A stretch of DNA of 64,000 nucleotides from Xenorhabdus griffiniae (GTDB lineage Bacteria > Pseudomonadota > Gammaproteobacteria > Enterobacterales > Enterobacteriaceae): positions 2,140,001 to 2,204,000 of the forward strand of contig NZ_CP147737.1 in the NCBI RefSeq assembly GCF_037265215.1. The letters run 5' to 3'. How positions within the stretch are numbered: the stretch's first letter is position 1; each line of letters opens with the position of its first letter. This document shows positions 18,082 to 28,700 of this stretch, one piece after another. Below the pieces are notes generated by a model. The model had not been told where the DNA came from. It worked only from the letters and a program-made list of their open reading frames with translations, and ran no database searches. Both the position numbers and the translations under genes were made by a program.

Positions 18082-18436
18082 ACTGGTTATTTTTCTGTTT
18101 TGTTGCTGTAAATTGGGTTTTTTCTAAAACAGATTTATGGAATACATTGCCGGTTAATGTGCTGTTATTAAAGACCGCGAGCTTCAGATTACACTGTTCA
18201 AACGTGCTTTGCTCAAGTACAGCCGAGTCGAAAATGGCGCCTTGTGCCTGACATTCGGTAAAGCCTGTTTCTTTTATTAAAGTTCGTGAAAAATCAGCAC
18301 CTGAAAAATCGACTTCTTTAAAAATTCCGCCAGATAAGTCACGTCCGGTCAGGGAAATATTCTGCAAACTGATTTTTTCAATAACCTCACCTTGCTTGAT
18401 TTTGTCTACTAATTCATCGGCTGTCAGTGAACTCAT
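17813..18436 (-). CDS. Pentapeptide-repeat protein, C-terminus fused out of frame into tssL
   Basis: A 207-residue protein made largely of pentapeptide repeats with the A(D/N)LXX pattern (ISLTGRDLSGGIFKEVDF, DFSGADFSRT, QYADFSHSDF), which fold as a right-handed beta-helix. The ATG overlaps the stop of the preceding DUF2169 gene (ATGA), so the two are coupled. Genes of this type sit beside vgrG in many T6SS islands, probably as loading or structural accessories. The last 15 residues (IVKYDPPDPAFNCSP) leave the repeat pattern and are the tssL sequence read in another frame, so the true C-terminus has probably been lost. Confidence 0.85.
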   Translation of the reverse strand: MSSLTADELVDKIKQGEVIEKISLQNISLTGRDLSGGIFKEVDFSGADFSRTLIKETGFTECQAQGAIFDSAVLEQSTFEQCNLKLAVFNNSTLTGNVFHKSVLEKTQFTATKQKNNQFASCSLQYADFSHSDFERITFLASSMDQTRFSHGHFFLVTFFRQDLRTSHFSASEFNKTVFFECDLRKQNFHKLIVKYDPPDPAFNCSP

Positions 18437-21018
18437 ATCACATCCTTATCCCGTTTGGGCAAGGTCTTGGTGCGTTTAATATAAGCATTTGTAATTGAGG
18501 TTGAATCGCTGATAATTGATTGGGACATATCAGCGCGGAATAGGTTGGCACCCTGTAAGTCGGCATTATTGAAGTTGCATTTCTGCATAAATGCGCTCAT
18601 CAGGTTAGCGTTATTCAGTAAGGCACCCCGGAAATCTGTCCTAATAAACAGGCATTTTTCGGCATTAAGGTACTGCATATCAACTAACTGGCAGTTGGAT
18701 TCACTGAGATCGGTGTTATTCAAGGTTGTGGCATAGAATTTCGCCCCGACTAACGGCAATTGGCGCAAATTACATTCTGTCAATGTTGCCTGGCTGAAAT
18801 CGGCTTGATTAAGCTCACTGTCCATGGCAAATGCGCAGGTCAACAATCTAGCTGACTGAAACCGGATACCGTTTGCTTTAGTTTCCACCCATGAACAACT
18901 TTCCAGTTTTGCGTAATCAAAAATTGCTTGTGTTAGCTTGCACTTAATAAACGAAACTTTATTCAGGCTTGTGTGATTGAAGCTAAGAGCAGGAAGTTCA
19001 AGCTCTATAAATGTACAGTTTTTCCACTGTGAATATTGGAATTGGCAATGCGTAATAAATATTTTTTGCAGAAATAGTCCTGTAAACAGGGCATGGTCAA
19101 AGTGACAATGGTCAAATCGCGTTTCTTGCAGTTGGGTTTCAGTGAAACTTGCGGAAGAAAAGTTACTCTGTTCACATTTAGCCAGCGACAGGCTGGCATG
19201 ATCTAATTTAGCGCCACGTAATGAGGCGTTGCAAATTTCAGTCCTCGCCAGCATGGCTTCGTTGAAATTTGCTTCGTCCAACTGACAATGGTTTAAACAT
19301 GCGCTTTCCAATAAGGTGCGAGTGAAATTAGCTCCCCGTAGATCCATACCTGACAAATCCGCGCCAGTAAAATCCATGCCAGTGAAATTTCCCCCTTGCA
19401 GCATGATTTTTTGTACTCTTTTACGAATGATCTGTGACAGGCTACCTGTTAAGCGCAGGGCAGGGCTTTGTGCCTGTACTGAAGACAGATACATTGAGTG
19501 TAGTGTTTGCTCGATTTGTGCCAGCTCTTTATCATTGAAGCCTAATGGGTGCTTTTGTAACATATCCCGCATCTGATGCAGGTTTTCTGGCCCCTTGGGT
19601 TCTGACTTTGCCGTTATTTTTTCAATATCACTGTCTTGTTCTTTGGCTAAAGCCATTGCTTTTTCTTTCTGTAATTCAGCCTCAGCCTTTTTTTCGGTGG
19701 CATATTGTTCGATTTTTTCCATAAACTCCGGTAACTCAGCCAGTTTTGGAGCAGGAGGGGGAGGTTCTGTATCAACAGGCAGTATCGTATTGATATCGTA
19801 GCCATATTCAGACAAGCGTTCTTGTTGCTGTTCACGCAGACGTTTTTCACGATTTTGCAAGTTTTGTCGCAATGGTGAGCTATTTTCTGGTTTTTCTGTA
19901 TCTAGCCACGGGCCAATCATCTCTTCGGCGATAAGATCTTTTTCCCGAAAAGCGTATAGGGCGCCTTTTTCTTTATCCAATCGTTGTTCAAGGACATGCA
20001 GGTAATGTTTCGGCGGACGAGGATTATCGCTTAATTCCAATGCCGATATCATTTGCAAGACATCCCTGGCATCATCTTCATTAATTTGTGCGCTGCCATG
20101 CCAAACCAGAACCATTTTTTCCAGGTGAGGAAAGAACCATACCGTTGTGTTGCGCATGACGACTTCTTCAAAAATCTCCTCATCAAGACGCAACCGTTTG
20201 ATAAAACAACGTGCGTTCCATGCAGGCAAAATGCCTTCCTGAATAGGTTGTTCTGGATGCATATTCCAAATGCGCCACGCCGCTTTCTCTGGCAGTGTGG
20301 TGTTTTCTTCCCACCATTGATCTTCGGGGGCAGCATTAAATATCCGCCAGTCAATGTCATTGGCAAAGCCGGGGAATTCATTTTCCAGCCAGGCTTTGTC
20401 GTATTTTTTTCCAATACGGGTAAAACGACGCGGCCATATAAAATCTAAAGGGCAAAAGCTGGCCGGAATGGGAATTTCCTGTTGTGATGTCAATTGCCGT
20501 TGTGATGTTAAGCGATGGTGCAGGGCTTCAATATTGGGCAGACGATGAATTTTCAGCCTGTTATCCCGTTCTTCTGAGGTGAAACCAATTCCGTGTGGGT
20601 TTTCTTCACAACCTTCTCCCCCAAACGCTCGGCTCCAGTCTAATCGCATTTGTGTAAAGGGTTGGGGTTTTGAAGGAGAATCATCAATCCAATAGCGATC
20701 ACCAAACGCAACTAATGTCTTGTCCAATTGTCCAATCTGAATACGTGCAGCACAGGTGGTTTTATCAGCTTGGTGGTGGGTATAGGCATATCCTGTCGCC
20801 AAAAATTCAGCGCGCGGTTTCGGCATAGCGAGATCGATAACGCCATTACAGGTTTGCAACTCATTTTCTGCAAGTTGCCAAAGTTCTGTTTCCGGGCGTA
20901 AGCGTGGGTTCGCTCCCATATCTGCCAGTGCCATAATGGAAATTCCGATGTGGTTCCTTTGCAACCAACGATAAGGTCGATAAAGTACACTCAGGCGCAA
21001 CGGTTTGATGATTTTCAT
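18433..21018 (-). CDS. DUF2169 and pentapeptide-repeat T6SS accessory protein
   Basis: An 861-residue protein with a DUF2169 domain in about residues 1-300 (LRLSVLYRPYRWLQRNHIGI, MRLDWSRAFGGEGCEENPHG, WNARCFIKRLRLDEE), a charged coiled-coil linker (about 385-500, rich in Lys, Glu and Gln), and a long C-terminal pentapeptide helix (about 520-850; GANFTRTLLESACLNHCQLD, ADLQGANLFRADMSQS). DUF2169 proteins are encoded next to VgrG and are thought to act as adaptors that help load effectors. Here it follows vgrG directly, but no effector, PAAR or immunity gene follows, which is unusual for such islets. The exact biochemical role is unknown. Confidence 0.85.
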   Translation of the reverse strand: MKIIKPLRLSVLYRPYRWLQRNHIGISIMALADMGANPRLRPETELWQLAENELQTCNGVIDLAMPKPRAEFLATGYAYTHHQADKTTCAARIQIGQLDKTLVAFGDRYWIDDSPSKPQPFTQMRLDWSRAFGGEGCEENPHGIGFTSEERDNRLKIHRLPNIEALHHRLTSQRQLTSQQEIPIPASFCPLDFIWPRRFTRIGKKYDKAWLENEFPGFANDIDWRIFNAAPEDQWWEENTTLPEKAAWRIWNMHPEQPIQEGILPAWNARCFIKRLRLDEEIFEEVVMRNTTVWFFPHLEKMVLVWHGSAQINEDDARDVLQMISALELSDNPRPPKHYLHVLEQRLDKEKGALYAFREKDLIAEEMIGPWLDTEKPENSSPLRQNLQNREKRLREQQQERLSEYGYDINTILPVDTEPPPPAPKLAELPEFMEKIEQYATEKKAEAELQKEKAMALAKEQDSDIEKITAKSEPKGPENLHQMRDMLQKHPLGFNDKELAQIEQTLHSMYLSSVQAQSPALRLTGSLSQIIRKRVQKIMLQGGNFTGMDFTGADLSGMDLRGANFTRTLLESACLNHCQLDEANFNEAMLARTEICNASLRGAKLDHASLSLAKCEQSNFSSASFTETQLQETRFDHCHFDHALFTGLFLQKIFITHCQFQYSQWKNCTFIELELPALSFNHTSLNKVSFIKCKLTQAIFDYAKLESCSWVETKANGIRFQSARLLTCAFAMDSELNQADFSQATLTECNLRQLPLVGAKFYATTLNNTDLSESNCQLVDMQYLNAEKCLFIRTDFRGALLNNANLMSAFMQKCNFNNADLQGANLFRADMSQSIISDSTSITNAYIKRTKTLPKRDKDVI

Positions 21019-21073
21019 AACAAGCCGGAGGTATTGGCAATTATTTATGGAGTTAGTTATTAGAACATAGTCA

Positions 21074-23020
21074 TTATTTGAGGATATATAAGCTGCTAGT
21101 TGAAATAGTGGTGTTTGAATTTATTTCCACATTGGTATCGCTTTTTATCTTAATGGAACTGGGGCTTGAGATTGTCGTCATTCCTGTAATGTTTTTCACC
21201 CAATTCCCCTCAATTTTTGCGTTTAAACTCCCATTAAGTGTGTAAGTATCACCACCATTAATCTCGGTTTTTCGTCCATTTTTGATCGTTAATGTATCTT
21301 TGCCTTGAATGGTTGTTTCATGGTTTGCCTTATAGGTGAAGTTAGCATCTCCAGTCACAGTGTCTTTTTGCTGTTTTTTTATTTCAGTCGTACGGTTTCC
21401 ATCAATAGTGACATTTTTATCTTTTTCCACCGAGATATTCATATTCCGTTCTGCATGTAGATCAAATAATTCCTTATCTGGTTCATCATCTAAAAAGAGA
21501 TAATTTGCCTGATCATGCTTACCTCCCTTGGTATTCGACATAATACCAATGCGGGTTTCATATTTAGGTAGTTCCCATGGAGGCATGTTCTCATTGTTAT
21601 AAGTGCTGCCAATCACTAAAGGTTTATCAGGATCACCGTTGACGAAACTGATAACCACTTCTTCGCCCACACGAGGGACACATATACTGCCATAACGCCA
21701 GCCGGCCCAATGGCTCGCAACACGTACCCAGAAAGAGCAGGTATCATCTTTTTTGTGATCCCTATCCCAACGGAATTTCACTTTTATACGGCCGTATTTG
21801 TCAGTCCATATTTGTTTATTTTTGGGGCCGGTAACAACGGCAGTTTCAAGACCGGTCACTTTTGGCCACGGTGTCACTGCCAGTGGTTTCCAATGAGTGT
21901 TAGCAGGAATTGCCTCAAATTGAATCGTATTTTTATTGGCGTTTGAATTAAACAGGTCGTCAGTGGATGTATTAAGGCTTTCGTCAGTAACGATATCAAA
22001 AGTATCGTCAGAAGAACTGGCTATGTAAGGTTTTTCATAAAGAAAGTAGTGTGCGCCTATAATTAAATAGTCACCATGATCATCGCCTTTGATGTCATTG
22101 GGGAGTGATAGTGTAAAAGTATGTCCCGGAGCGATTCCCAGCACATAGCCTTTGCCATTAACCAGTTCACTTGTTGCTTCGGCAGCTTGCTGGCGAACTC
22201 GGGCATAAAACTGCCCTTGTTCATTTTCTACATAGCGCCCGGGCCAAATGAATATTTCTGTGTTATCAATAGAGTTGATTGGGGTCTGGGTAGCGGCATA
22301 TAACTCAGCCCGTGGTTTACGGAAATCGTAGTCATCAAGGCTGTATGTATTTGGTATAGTGATACTGGAGACAGCCCAATTGTAGATATATTCTTTGATG
22401 TGTGCTTTTGGTGAATCACCCTTGTTGATATAGTAAATATTTTCATATCCAGGCATTGGCTCATGTGATTGAGGCGCGTCAACCAAGATCATCGTATGGT
22501 TTCCCATTTCATGTTTGAAATAATAGTAAATTCCTTCATGTTCCATCAGGCGATGGATAAAATCAAAATCAGTTTCATTATGCTTGACGCAATATTCCCA
22601 TGTGCGATATTTTTCAACAAGCTGATTTTCAAATAGAATGTTAGCCTTATTGAGTATTTCGGCTATGATATCGGGTACAGTATTATCTTGCCATATACTA
22701 TAACCAAGACTTTGTTTTAATTCCCATAATTTAGGTCTGACAGTCACCGTATATAAATAAAGCCTGTCATCATACTTATAGAATGGGGCATAGGATATCT
22801 TTTCTATATAACCACTTAGATATCTTGTTTGTGCTGATTCATTCTTTATCTCTACCGTTAATATCGTCTTATGCAGCGATATTGGGTCAGATAACCTCTT
22901 TTCGCTCAATAATTCAATCTCAAACTGATAGGCTTCAGATAATCTTTCTATTCCTCTAAGGGATTTGAAATATAACGTATTATCAGATAATGAGGCGTGT
23001 GCGATAAACTGTCTTTCCAT
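21074..23020 (-). CDS. vgrG: T6SS spike protein VgrG (TssI)
   Basis: VgrG trimers form the puncturing spike and carry effectors. The 648 residues contain the gp27-like part (about 1-370; LSGYIEKISYAPFYKYDDR, NETDFDFIHRLMEHEGIYYY), the OB-fold gp5-like part (RIKVKFRWDRDHKKDD, CVPRVGEEVVISFVNGDPDK, PLVIGSTYN) and a beta-helical needle (about 530-640; NVTIDGNRTTEI, ETTIQGKDTLTIKNGRKTEI). The protein ends soon after the needle, so there is no fused effector domain. It is the first gene of the minus-strand T6SS block, with an AAGGAT site before the ATG; the 838-bp spacer upstream should hold its promoter. Confidence 0.95.
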   Translation of the reverse strand: MERQFIAHASLSDNTLYFKSLRGIERLSEAYQFEIELLSEKRLSDPISLHKTILTVEIKNESAQTRYLSGYIEKISYAPFYKYDDRLYLYTVTVRPKLWELKQSLGYSIWQDNTVPDIIAEILNKANILFENQLVEKYRTWEYCVKHNETDFDFIHRLMEHEGIYYYFKHEMGNHTMILVDAPQSHEPMPGYENIYYINKGDSPKAHIKEYIYNWAVSSITIPNTYSLDDYDFRKPRAELYAATQTPINSIDNTEIFIWPGRYVENEQGQFYARVRQQAAEATSELVNGKGYVLGIAPGHTFTLSLPNDIKGDDHGDYLIIGAHYFLYEKPYIASSSDDTFDIVTDESLNTSTDDLFNSNANKNTIQFEAIPANTHWKPLAVTPWPKVTGLETAVVTGPKNKQIWTDKYGRIKVKFRWDRDHKKDDTCSFWVRVASHWAGWRYGSICVPRVGEEVVISFVNGDPDKPLVIGSTYNNENMPPWELPKYETRIGIMSNTKGGKHDQANYLFLDDEPDKELFDLHAERNMNISVEKDKNVTIDGNRTTEIKKQQKDTVTGDANFTYKANHETTIQGKDTLTIKNGRKTEINGGDTYTLNGSLNAKIEGNWVKNITGMTTISSPSSIKIKSDTNVEINSNTTISTSSLYILK

Positions 23021-23858
23021 AAGGATATCCTTACTTTGCTTAAAGCTACCGCATATTCCTTGTCGGTAAGGAATAGATGTAAAATAGGTAAACTGGCGTT
23101 AAAAGAGTGAAATCAAGATAGCATACTATTTTTAGGTAAGGAACATACAATAGGAGGGATAATAATAAGATGATGGCTTATCTGTTTATGAGTTAAGCAT
23201 AATGTTTACTGTTTGCAATCTATAAGTGTAATTCTGTTGATACGATATATAAGTTTATTTAATTATTTTAATTAAAACTCATCACCATGCCTGTCTATAT
23301 GTTTGTTAATATTTAAAATCCACAGATTTAATTAACGCTATAAATAGCTTAGGCAGGTTGGTGAAAATTTATTTTCTCAAGTTTTAATGCATAACCTATT
23401 AATTATTAAATGTATTTAAAAACGGGATGAGTTGGTTGGTTAATCTTGAATGTCTTATCAGAAAGATTATTTTTTTAATTTAGTTAACATAGTTCTATTA
23501 GAAAAGGCCGCTTTGATATTAGCGACTGAAATAAGTCTAAAATTTAGGATTTTTAAATCAGTAACTGCTTTTTTCTATTAGAAATATAAATTTATTTTTT
23601 TTATGATGTTTCCTTTTTGTTAAAAAACATGGGTGAGAGATACCTGCTATGCTATAAATGGAAATGGCGTTAACATTTTTGCGTCAAAACATTAACATTG
23701 GGGAGGGCGGCTTAGCGGTATGTAAACTATTTGTTATGTTTTCCAACCTTGAAATGAAAGGAATTTATTAATATTTGACAATATTATCTTGATTTCTTTG
23801 AGCTAATCGCTTTACATCTTTTATGCTCATTTCATAAAAATTAATCTTAGAAAATACC
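23021..23858. other. AT-rich divergent spacer between vgrG and murJ
   Basis: An 838-bp stretch separating the minus-strand T6SS block from plus-strand murJ. It is clearly AT-rich, with many T and A runs, and I see no credible coding frame, RNA gene or hairpin repeat. It must contain the promoters for both directions, but I cannot assign -10/-35 boxes with confidence. The AT richness is compatible with silencing by H-NS-type proteins. Confidence 0.6.
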
Positions 23859-25397
23859 ATGAATTTACTGAAATCACTGGCAGCGGTCAGCTCAATGACG
23901 ATGTTCTCCCGCGTTTTGGGCTTTATTCGTGATGCCATCATTGCTCGTATATTTGGTGCTGGCGTAGCGACAGATGCCTTTTTTGTTGCCTTTAAACTGC
24001 CTAACTTACTGCGTCGTATTTTTGCTGAGGGCGCTTTTTCACAAGCGTTTGTACCTATACTTGCTGAGTATAAAAATCAGCAGGGGGATGAAGCGACACG
24101 CACTTTTATTGCCTATATATCAGGAATGTTGACGCTGATTTTGGCGATAGTCACCGTGATAGGAGTGATAGCCGCACCTTGGATCATCTATGTGACGGCA
24201 CCAGGTTTTACAGATACGCCGGATAAATTCACTTTAACCCGTGATTTACTCAGAATTACCTTCCCTTATATTTTCTTGATATCGTTAGCTTCGTTAGCAG
24301 GAGCCATTCTCAATACATGGAATCGCTTTTCTGTGCCCGCTTTTGCACCAACATTGCTTAATATCAGCATGATCATTTTCTCGCTGTTTGTGGCTCCTTA
24401 CTGTGATCCACCTGTGATGGCATTAGGTTGGGCCGTGATTGCTGGTGGTATTTTGCAATTGGCTTATCAGCTTCCGCACCTGAAAAAAATAGGTATGCTG
24501 GTATTGCCACGAATTTCCTTTCGTGACAGCGGCGTATGGCGGGTTATTCGCCAGATGGGGCCGGCTATTTTGGGGGTTTCTGTCAGTCAAATTTCATTGA
24601 TCATCAACACCATTTTTGCTTCATTTCTGGTTTCTGGCTCGGTTTCGTGGATGTATTATGCCGATCGTTTAATGGAATTACCTTCGGGAGTGCTGGGAGT
24701 AGCATTAGGTACGATCCTTCTGCCTTCACTGGCAAAGAGTTTTTCCAACGGGGATCACCAGGAATATAGAAAGTTAATGGATTGGGGATTGCGCCTTTGC
24801 TTTTTGTTGGCGTTACCTTGCGCGGTGGCGTTGGGTATTCTGGCAGAACCCTTAACCGTGTCACTCTTTCAATACGGCAATTTTTCTGCCTTTGATGCAG
24901 AAATGACACAACGGGCGTTAATTGCGTACTGCTTTGGCTTGATGGGATTGATTGTGGTTAAAGTCCTTGCTCCTGGTTTTTACTCCCGTCAGGATATTAA
25001 AACCCCAGTCAAGATTGCGATTGCAACCCTGATTTTGACTCAGTTAATGAACCTTGCTTTTATTGGCCCATTAAAACATGCGGGATTGGCGCTTTCTATC
25101 GGTTTGGCTGCCTGTTTCAATGCCAGTATGCTTTATTGGCAATTGCGCAAGCGTGAGATTTTTAAACCGTTGGCAGGATGGGGGATCTTCCTATTGAAGT
25201 TGGCGGTGGCAATTGTGGTCATGGTTGGGGTATTACTGACCATATTGTGGTTTATGCCTGCCTGGGATCAGGGCAATATGGCATTGCGCCTGCTACGATT
25301 GATAGGGGTTGTGATTGCGGGGGCAGGGAGTTATTTTGCTGCCCTGGCTTTGATGGGGTTCCGATTGAAGGATTTTGCCCAACGAGGATTGATGTAA
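23859..25397 (+). CDS. murJ: Lipid II flippase MurJ
   Basis: MurJ (MviN), the MOP-family flippase that moves lipid II across the inner membrane for peptidoglycan synthesis. At 512 residues it matches enterobacterial MurJ. It starts [20 protein letters not shown], with [17 protein letters not shown] text ([20 protein letters not shown]), the [20 protein letters not shown] motif with conserved arginines in the central cavity, and about 14 membrane segments. It is a stand-alone gene here; a double-hairpin repeat and a second inverted repeat follow the stop codon and could end its transcript. Confidence 0.97.
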   Translation: MNLLKSLAAVSSMTMFSRVLGFIRDAIIARIFGAGVATDAFFVAFKLPNLLRRIFAEGAFSQAFVPILAEYKNQQGDEATRTFIAYISGMLTLILAIVTVIGVIAAPWIIYVTAPGFTDTPDKFTLTRDLLRITFPYIFLISLASLAGAILNTWNRFSVPAFAPTLLNISMIIFSLFVAPYCDPPVMALGWAVIAGGILQLAYQLPHLKKIGMLVLPRISFRDSGVWRVIRQMGPAILGVSVSQISLIINTIFASFLVSGSVSWMYYADRLMELPSGVLGVALGTILLPSLAKSFSNGDHQEYRKLMDWGLRLCFLLALPCAVALGILAEPLTVSLFQYGNFSAFDAEMTQRALIAYCFGLMGLIVVKVLAPGFYSRQDIKTPVKIAIATLILTQLMNLAFIGPLKHAGLALSIGLAACFNASMLYWQLRKREIFKPLAGWGIFLLKLAVAIVVMVGVLLTILWFMPAWDQGNMALRLLRLIGVVIAGAGSYFAALALMGFRLKDFAQRGLM

Positions 25398-25546
25398 CTA
25401 TATCCATCTCACTTCAATATACATATTGTTTCTCCCCGCTGCGTGGGGAGAAATGCACCAACATTTGCATAATTTCTTCTGGCGGGCTGTTTCTCCCCAC
25501 GCAGCGGGGAGAAATCACACACAGTTCTTGAAGTTAGATTGGTATA
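25398..25546. repeat. Intergenic hairpin repeat, copy 6 (double hairpin)
   Basis: Begins one base after the murJ stop. This copy has two GC-rich stems (TTTCTCCCCGCTGCGTGGGG and TTTCTCCCCACGCAGCGGGG with their arms), and the two halves are inverted relative to each other, so the whole element can fold into one long hairpin. It ends CTTGAAGTTAGATTGGTATA. Confidence 0.88.
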
Positions 25547-25547
25547 G

Positions 25548-25589
25548 GTTATTAAAAACAGTTATCACGCGATAACTGTTTTTAATAAC
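25548..25589. terminator. Perfect 19-bp inverted repeat downstream of murJ
   Basis: GTTATTAAAAACAGTTATC, then a four-base ACGC loop, then its exact complement. The stem carries TTTTTA on its distal side, so it could work as a bidirectional intrinsic terminator between murJ and the invasin gene, although the stem is AT-rich. An operator role is the alternative. Confidence 0.6.
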
Positions 25590-25700
25590 GCAAAAATAGA
25601 ATAAATAACTAGTATCATAATAGGCGTAGATCTGAATTTTTTTATGGCTAAGAGTAACTAAAAAAGTGAGTTAATATCAAAACTTATAAGGTGTTTTTAT

Positions 25701-28700
25701 ATGTTATCGTATATTGGCAAAGGCACTGTTTTATTCTTTTTCCTTTACACATCATTAGTACCCTATACGATCACAAACTCCTTTGCCGATAATTATCTGG
25801 CGTCTGAAAAAAAAGAGAGCGTTAAAAAAAACAATCATCCTCCACCCAGTGTGATTACTAAAAATATCCAAATGGCAGGTAATATCCTGTCATCTTCCCC
25901 TTCAGAACTGGCAGAACAAGCTAAATCCTACGCGATAGGGCAATTTAACAGTACAGTCGCTTCCGGCACACAAAAATGGTTATCACAGTTTGGTACTGTC
26001 AGAATTAATTTTGGACTGGATAGAAAGGGAACGCTAAAAAACAATTCATTCGATCTGTTACTGCCACTTTATGATAATAAAGCAGATTGGTTGTTCTTTT
26101 CCCAACTAGGTTATCGTAATAAAGACAGCCGGAATACCATGAATCTGGGGTTAGGTGGTCGTTATTTTTATCAGGACTGGATGTATGGTCTGAATATCTT
26201 TTATGACTATGACCTGACGGGGAAAAATCAACGCCTTGGGCTGGGCGGAGAAATAGGGGGCGATTATATTAAATTGTCCGCTAACACCTATTATCGCTTG
26301 AGTAACTGGAAAAATTCACGGAATTTTGCCGGTTATTACGAACGCCCAGCCAATGGTTATGATATTAATGGGGAGTTTTTCTTACCTGCTTATCCTCATC
26401 TGGGCGCCAAACTGTCTTATCAGCAGTATCTTGGCGATGACGTGACTTTATTCAATCGTAATACAAAACAGAAAAACCCCGTTCTGGCGACATTGGGACT
26501 GTCTTACACTCCGGTTCCGCTATTTACCTTGGGGGTGGATTATAAACAAGGGGGAAGTGGACACAGCGAAACGCAGTTTTTGGCGAATTTTAACTATAAA
26601 CTGGGTGTTCCCCTAAGTATGCAGTTATCGCCAGAAAATGTGGCGGCGGCAAGGGCATTAGCGGGCAGCCGTTATGATTTGGTAGAAAGAAACAATCATA
26701 TTGTGCTTGAGCACCAGAAAAAGCCGATTCCTCAACTGTCATTACCGGAAACAATTGTTGGATACAGCCAGGAGCAGCACGAGGTGACCGTCAAATTATC
26801 CTCTGATGCCTTTGTTAAGCAGATTCATTGGACGACGAACAAAGATTTTGAAAAAAACGGTGGAAAACTGTCTTCCCGCGTCGGCCACACCATAAAAATC
26901 ACCCTGCCAAAATATTTATCCGGTGGTAACCAAAATAACAATTACCCCATCTATGCTCTGGCCGAATTGGAAGATGATCAAAAATTAGCGCCTGTCGCCA
27001 TGCACGTGATTGTCAGGCCCTTTATACTGAAGCAACAGGAAGGGAACAACAACTTTACTCCAACGGGACCATTGCCGGCGACGGGGAATAAAAATGACGG
27101 ATATACGTTTGATCCTGTGATCACCTTTGATACGGTCAATCGTGCACCGATAAAAAATGCCACCATTAGCCACGTTCTGTGGATAACCGATCCTAAAACC
27201 GGCCCGGATACGGGGTTGCAATGGATTGGCTGGGAATCCTCAGATTCTGTGGAACTCGATGAAAATGGGCATTTCAAACACAAACCAATTTTAATGAGTA
27301 CCCGGCCACATAAAGATGTCAAAGTGTATCTGCAATTGGATAGCCAGCCGCCACAGTTAGTCGGCGAGGTTAGTTTTGATGAAAATCCGGCCAATTTCCA
27401 CGTCGAGGTAGTTAAGGTTTCACCGTCAGTACCGTCACAGGTAGCCAATGGTACCCAGACTTACACCTACAGCGCTGTGGTATTAGACAGTGATAACAAT
27501 CCGGTGAGAAACCAAAAAATTGCTAATGTGAAATGGAGCGTTACACGAAATGGTCATGATTTGAGTGCCAATCCGAACCTCAAATTGACGAATGACGGGG
27601 ATACAACGGGTAACCAGGGGGAATTAGTTGCCTACCTGAAAAGCATTGAGGCAATACAAGATGTGGTGGTTTCACTGTCCATTGAAGGCCAACAGCCTGT
27701 TCCTGCACAACCTCCGGTGACTTTTACTGAGGATACCCAAGATTATAAGGTTAAAGGGGATATTCAGGTCAAGCCGTCAGGAGGGATAGTCACGGCAGAT
27801 GGTGTCCAGAAATATACCTATACGGCGATTATCGTAGGTCTTGATAGAAACCCTGTTTTCAAGAAAAACATTTCGAATGCGACATGGAAGATAGAACATC
27901 CCGACAATATGCCTGAACTCACGCTAGATCAATCAGATAAGACAACCGATGACAAAGGACAATTAACGGCAACCTTAACCAGCATTAAGGCAGTCCAAGG
28001 GGTTGTCGTTTCACTCACGGTGGGAAAACAACAGCCGATTCAGGCAAAGCCACCTGTAGATTTCGAACCGGAACAGGTGTCAATAACACCGACACCATCA
28101 AGCCCCATATTGGTGGGTAACAATTATACCCTGACCGTTAACGTTAAGGATGCTACGGGTAAAAATTCGGAGCCTAATAAGCAAGTTAACTGGACCTTAA
28201 AAAATCCCAATCAAAAAGGAGTAACACTGAGTCCAACAAGCAGCACAACTCAGGGTGATGGGAGTGCTACCACAACATTAACCAGTACGCAGGCGCAAAC
28301 AGTGACGGTAGAAGCTTCTGTCGAAGGCGTTGAAACAGCGACGTCGGTGGATGTGGAATTCAAATGGCCAACTATTCATAAACCCACCGTTACCGAAAAA
28401 ACCGGCACAGTTCCGGCGGATGGAGATAAAGATCCGCAACACGCTTATCACTATACTGCGCATGTGGTTGGTGCTGATGGTAAAACACCTTATACCGGGC
28501 AAGAGATTAAATTTAAGTGGCGGTTAAAAGGTACTCCACAAAATACCTGGTTATCAGAGAAGGGAGAAGTGACTGCTCAATCTGATGGCACATTAAAAGT
28601 TCAACTGCGGAGCAGTGAGAAAAATCCGGTAGCGACAGGCGTTATCGTGTGTCTTGCTGCTGTTGATGAAAACTCTGTTGAGATCTCTGAAACAGAACAA

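Noticed and set aside
23021..23858. Possible small RNA or small ORF in the vgrG-murJ spacer
   Set aside because: I saw no stable stem-loop with a terminator tail, and only very short frames such as MMAYLFMS, so nothing can be supported.
26978..27448. Minus-strand frame of about 156 codons within the invasin gene
   Set aside because: It is the antisense shadow of the Ig-like modules, with no ribosome site or recognisable domain.
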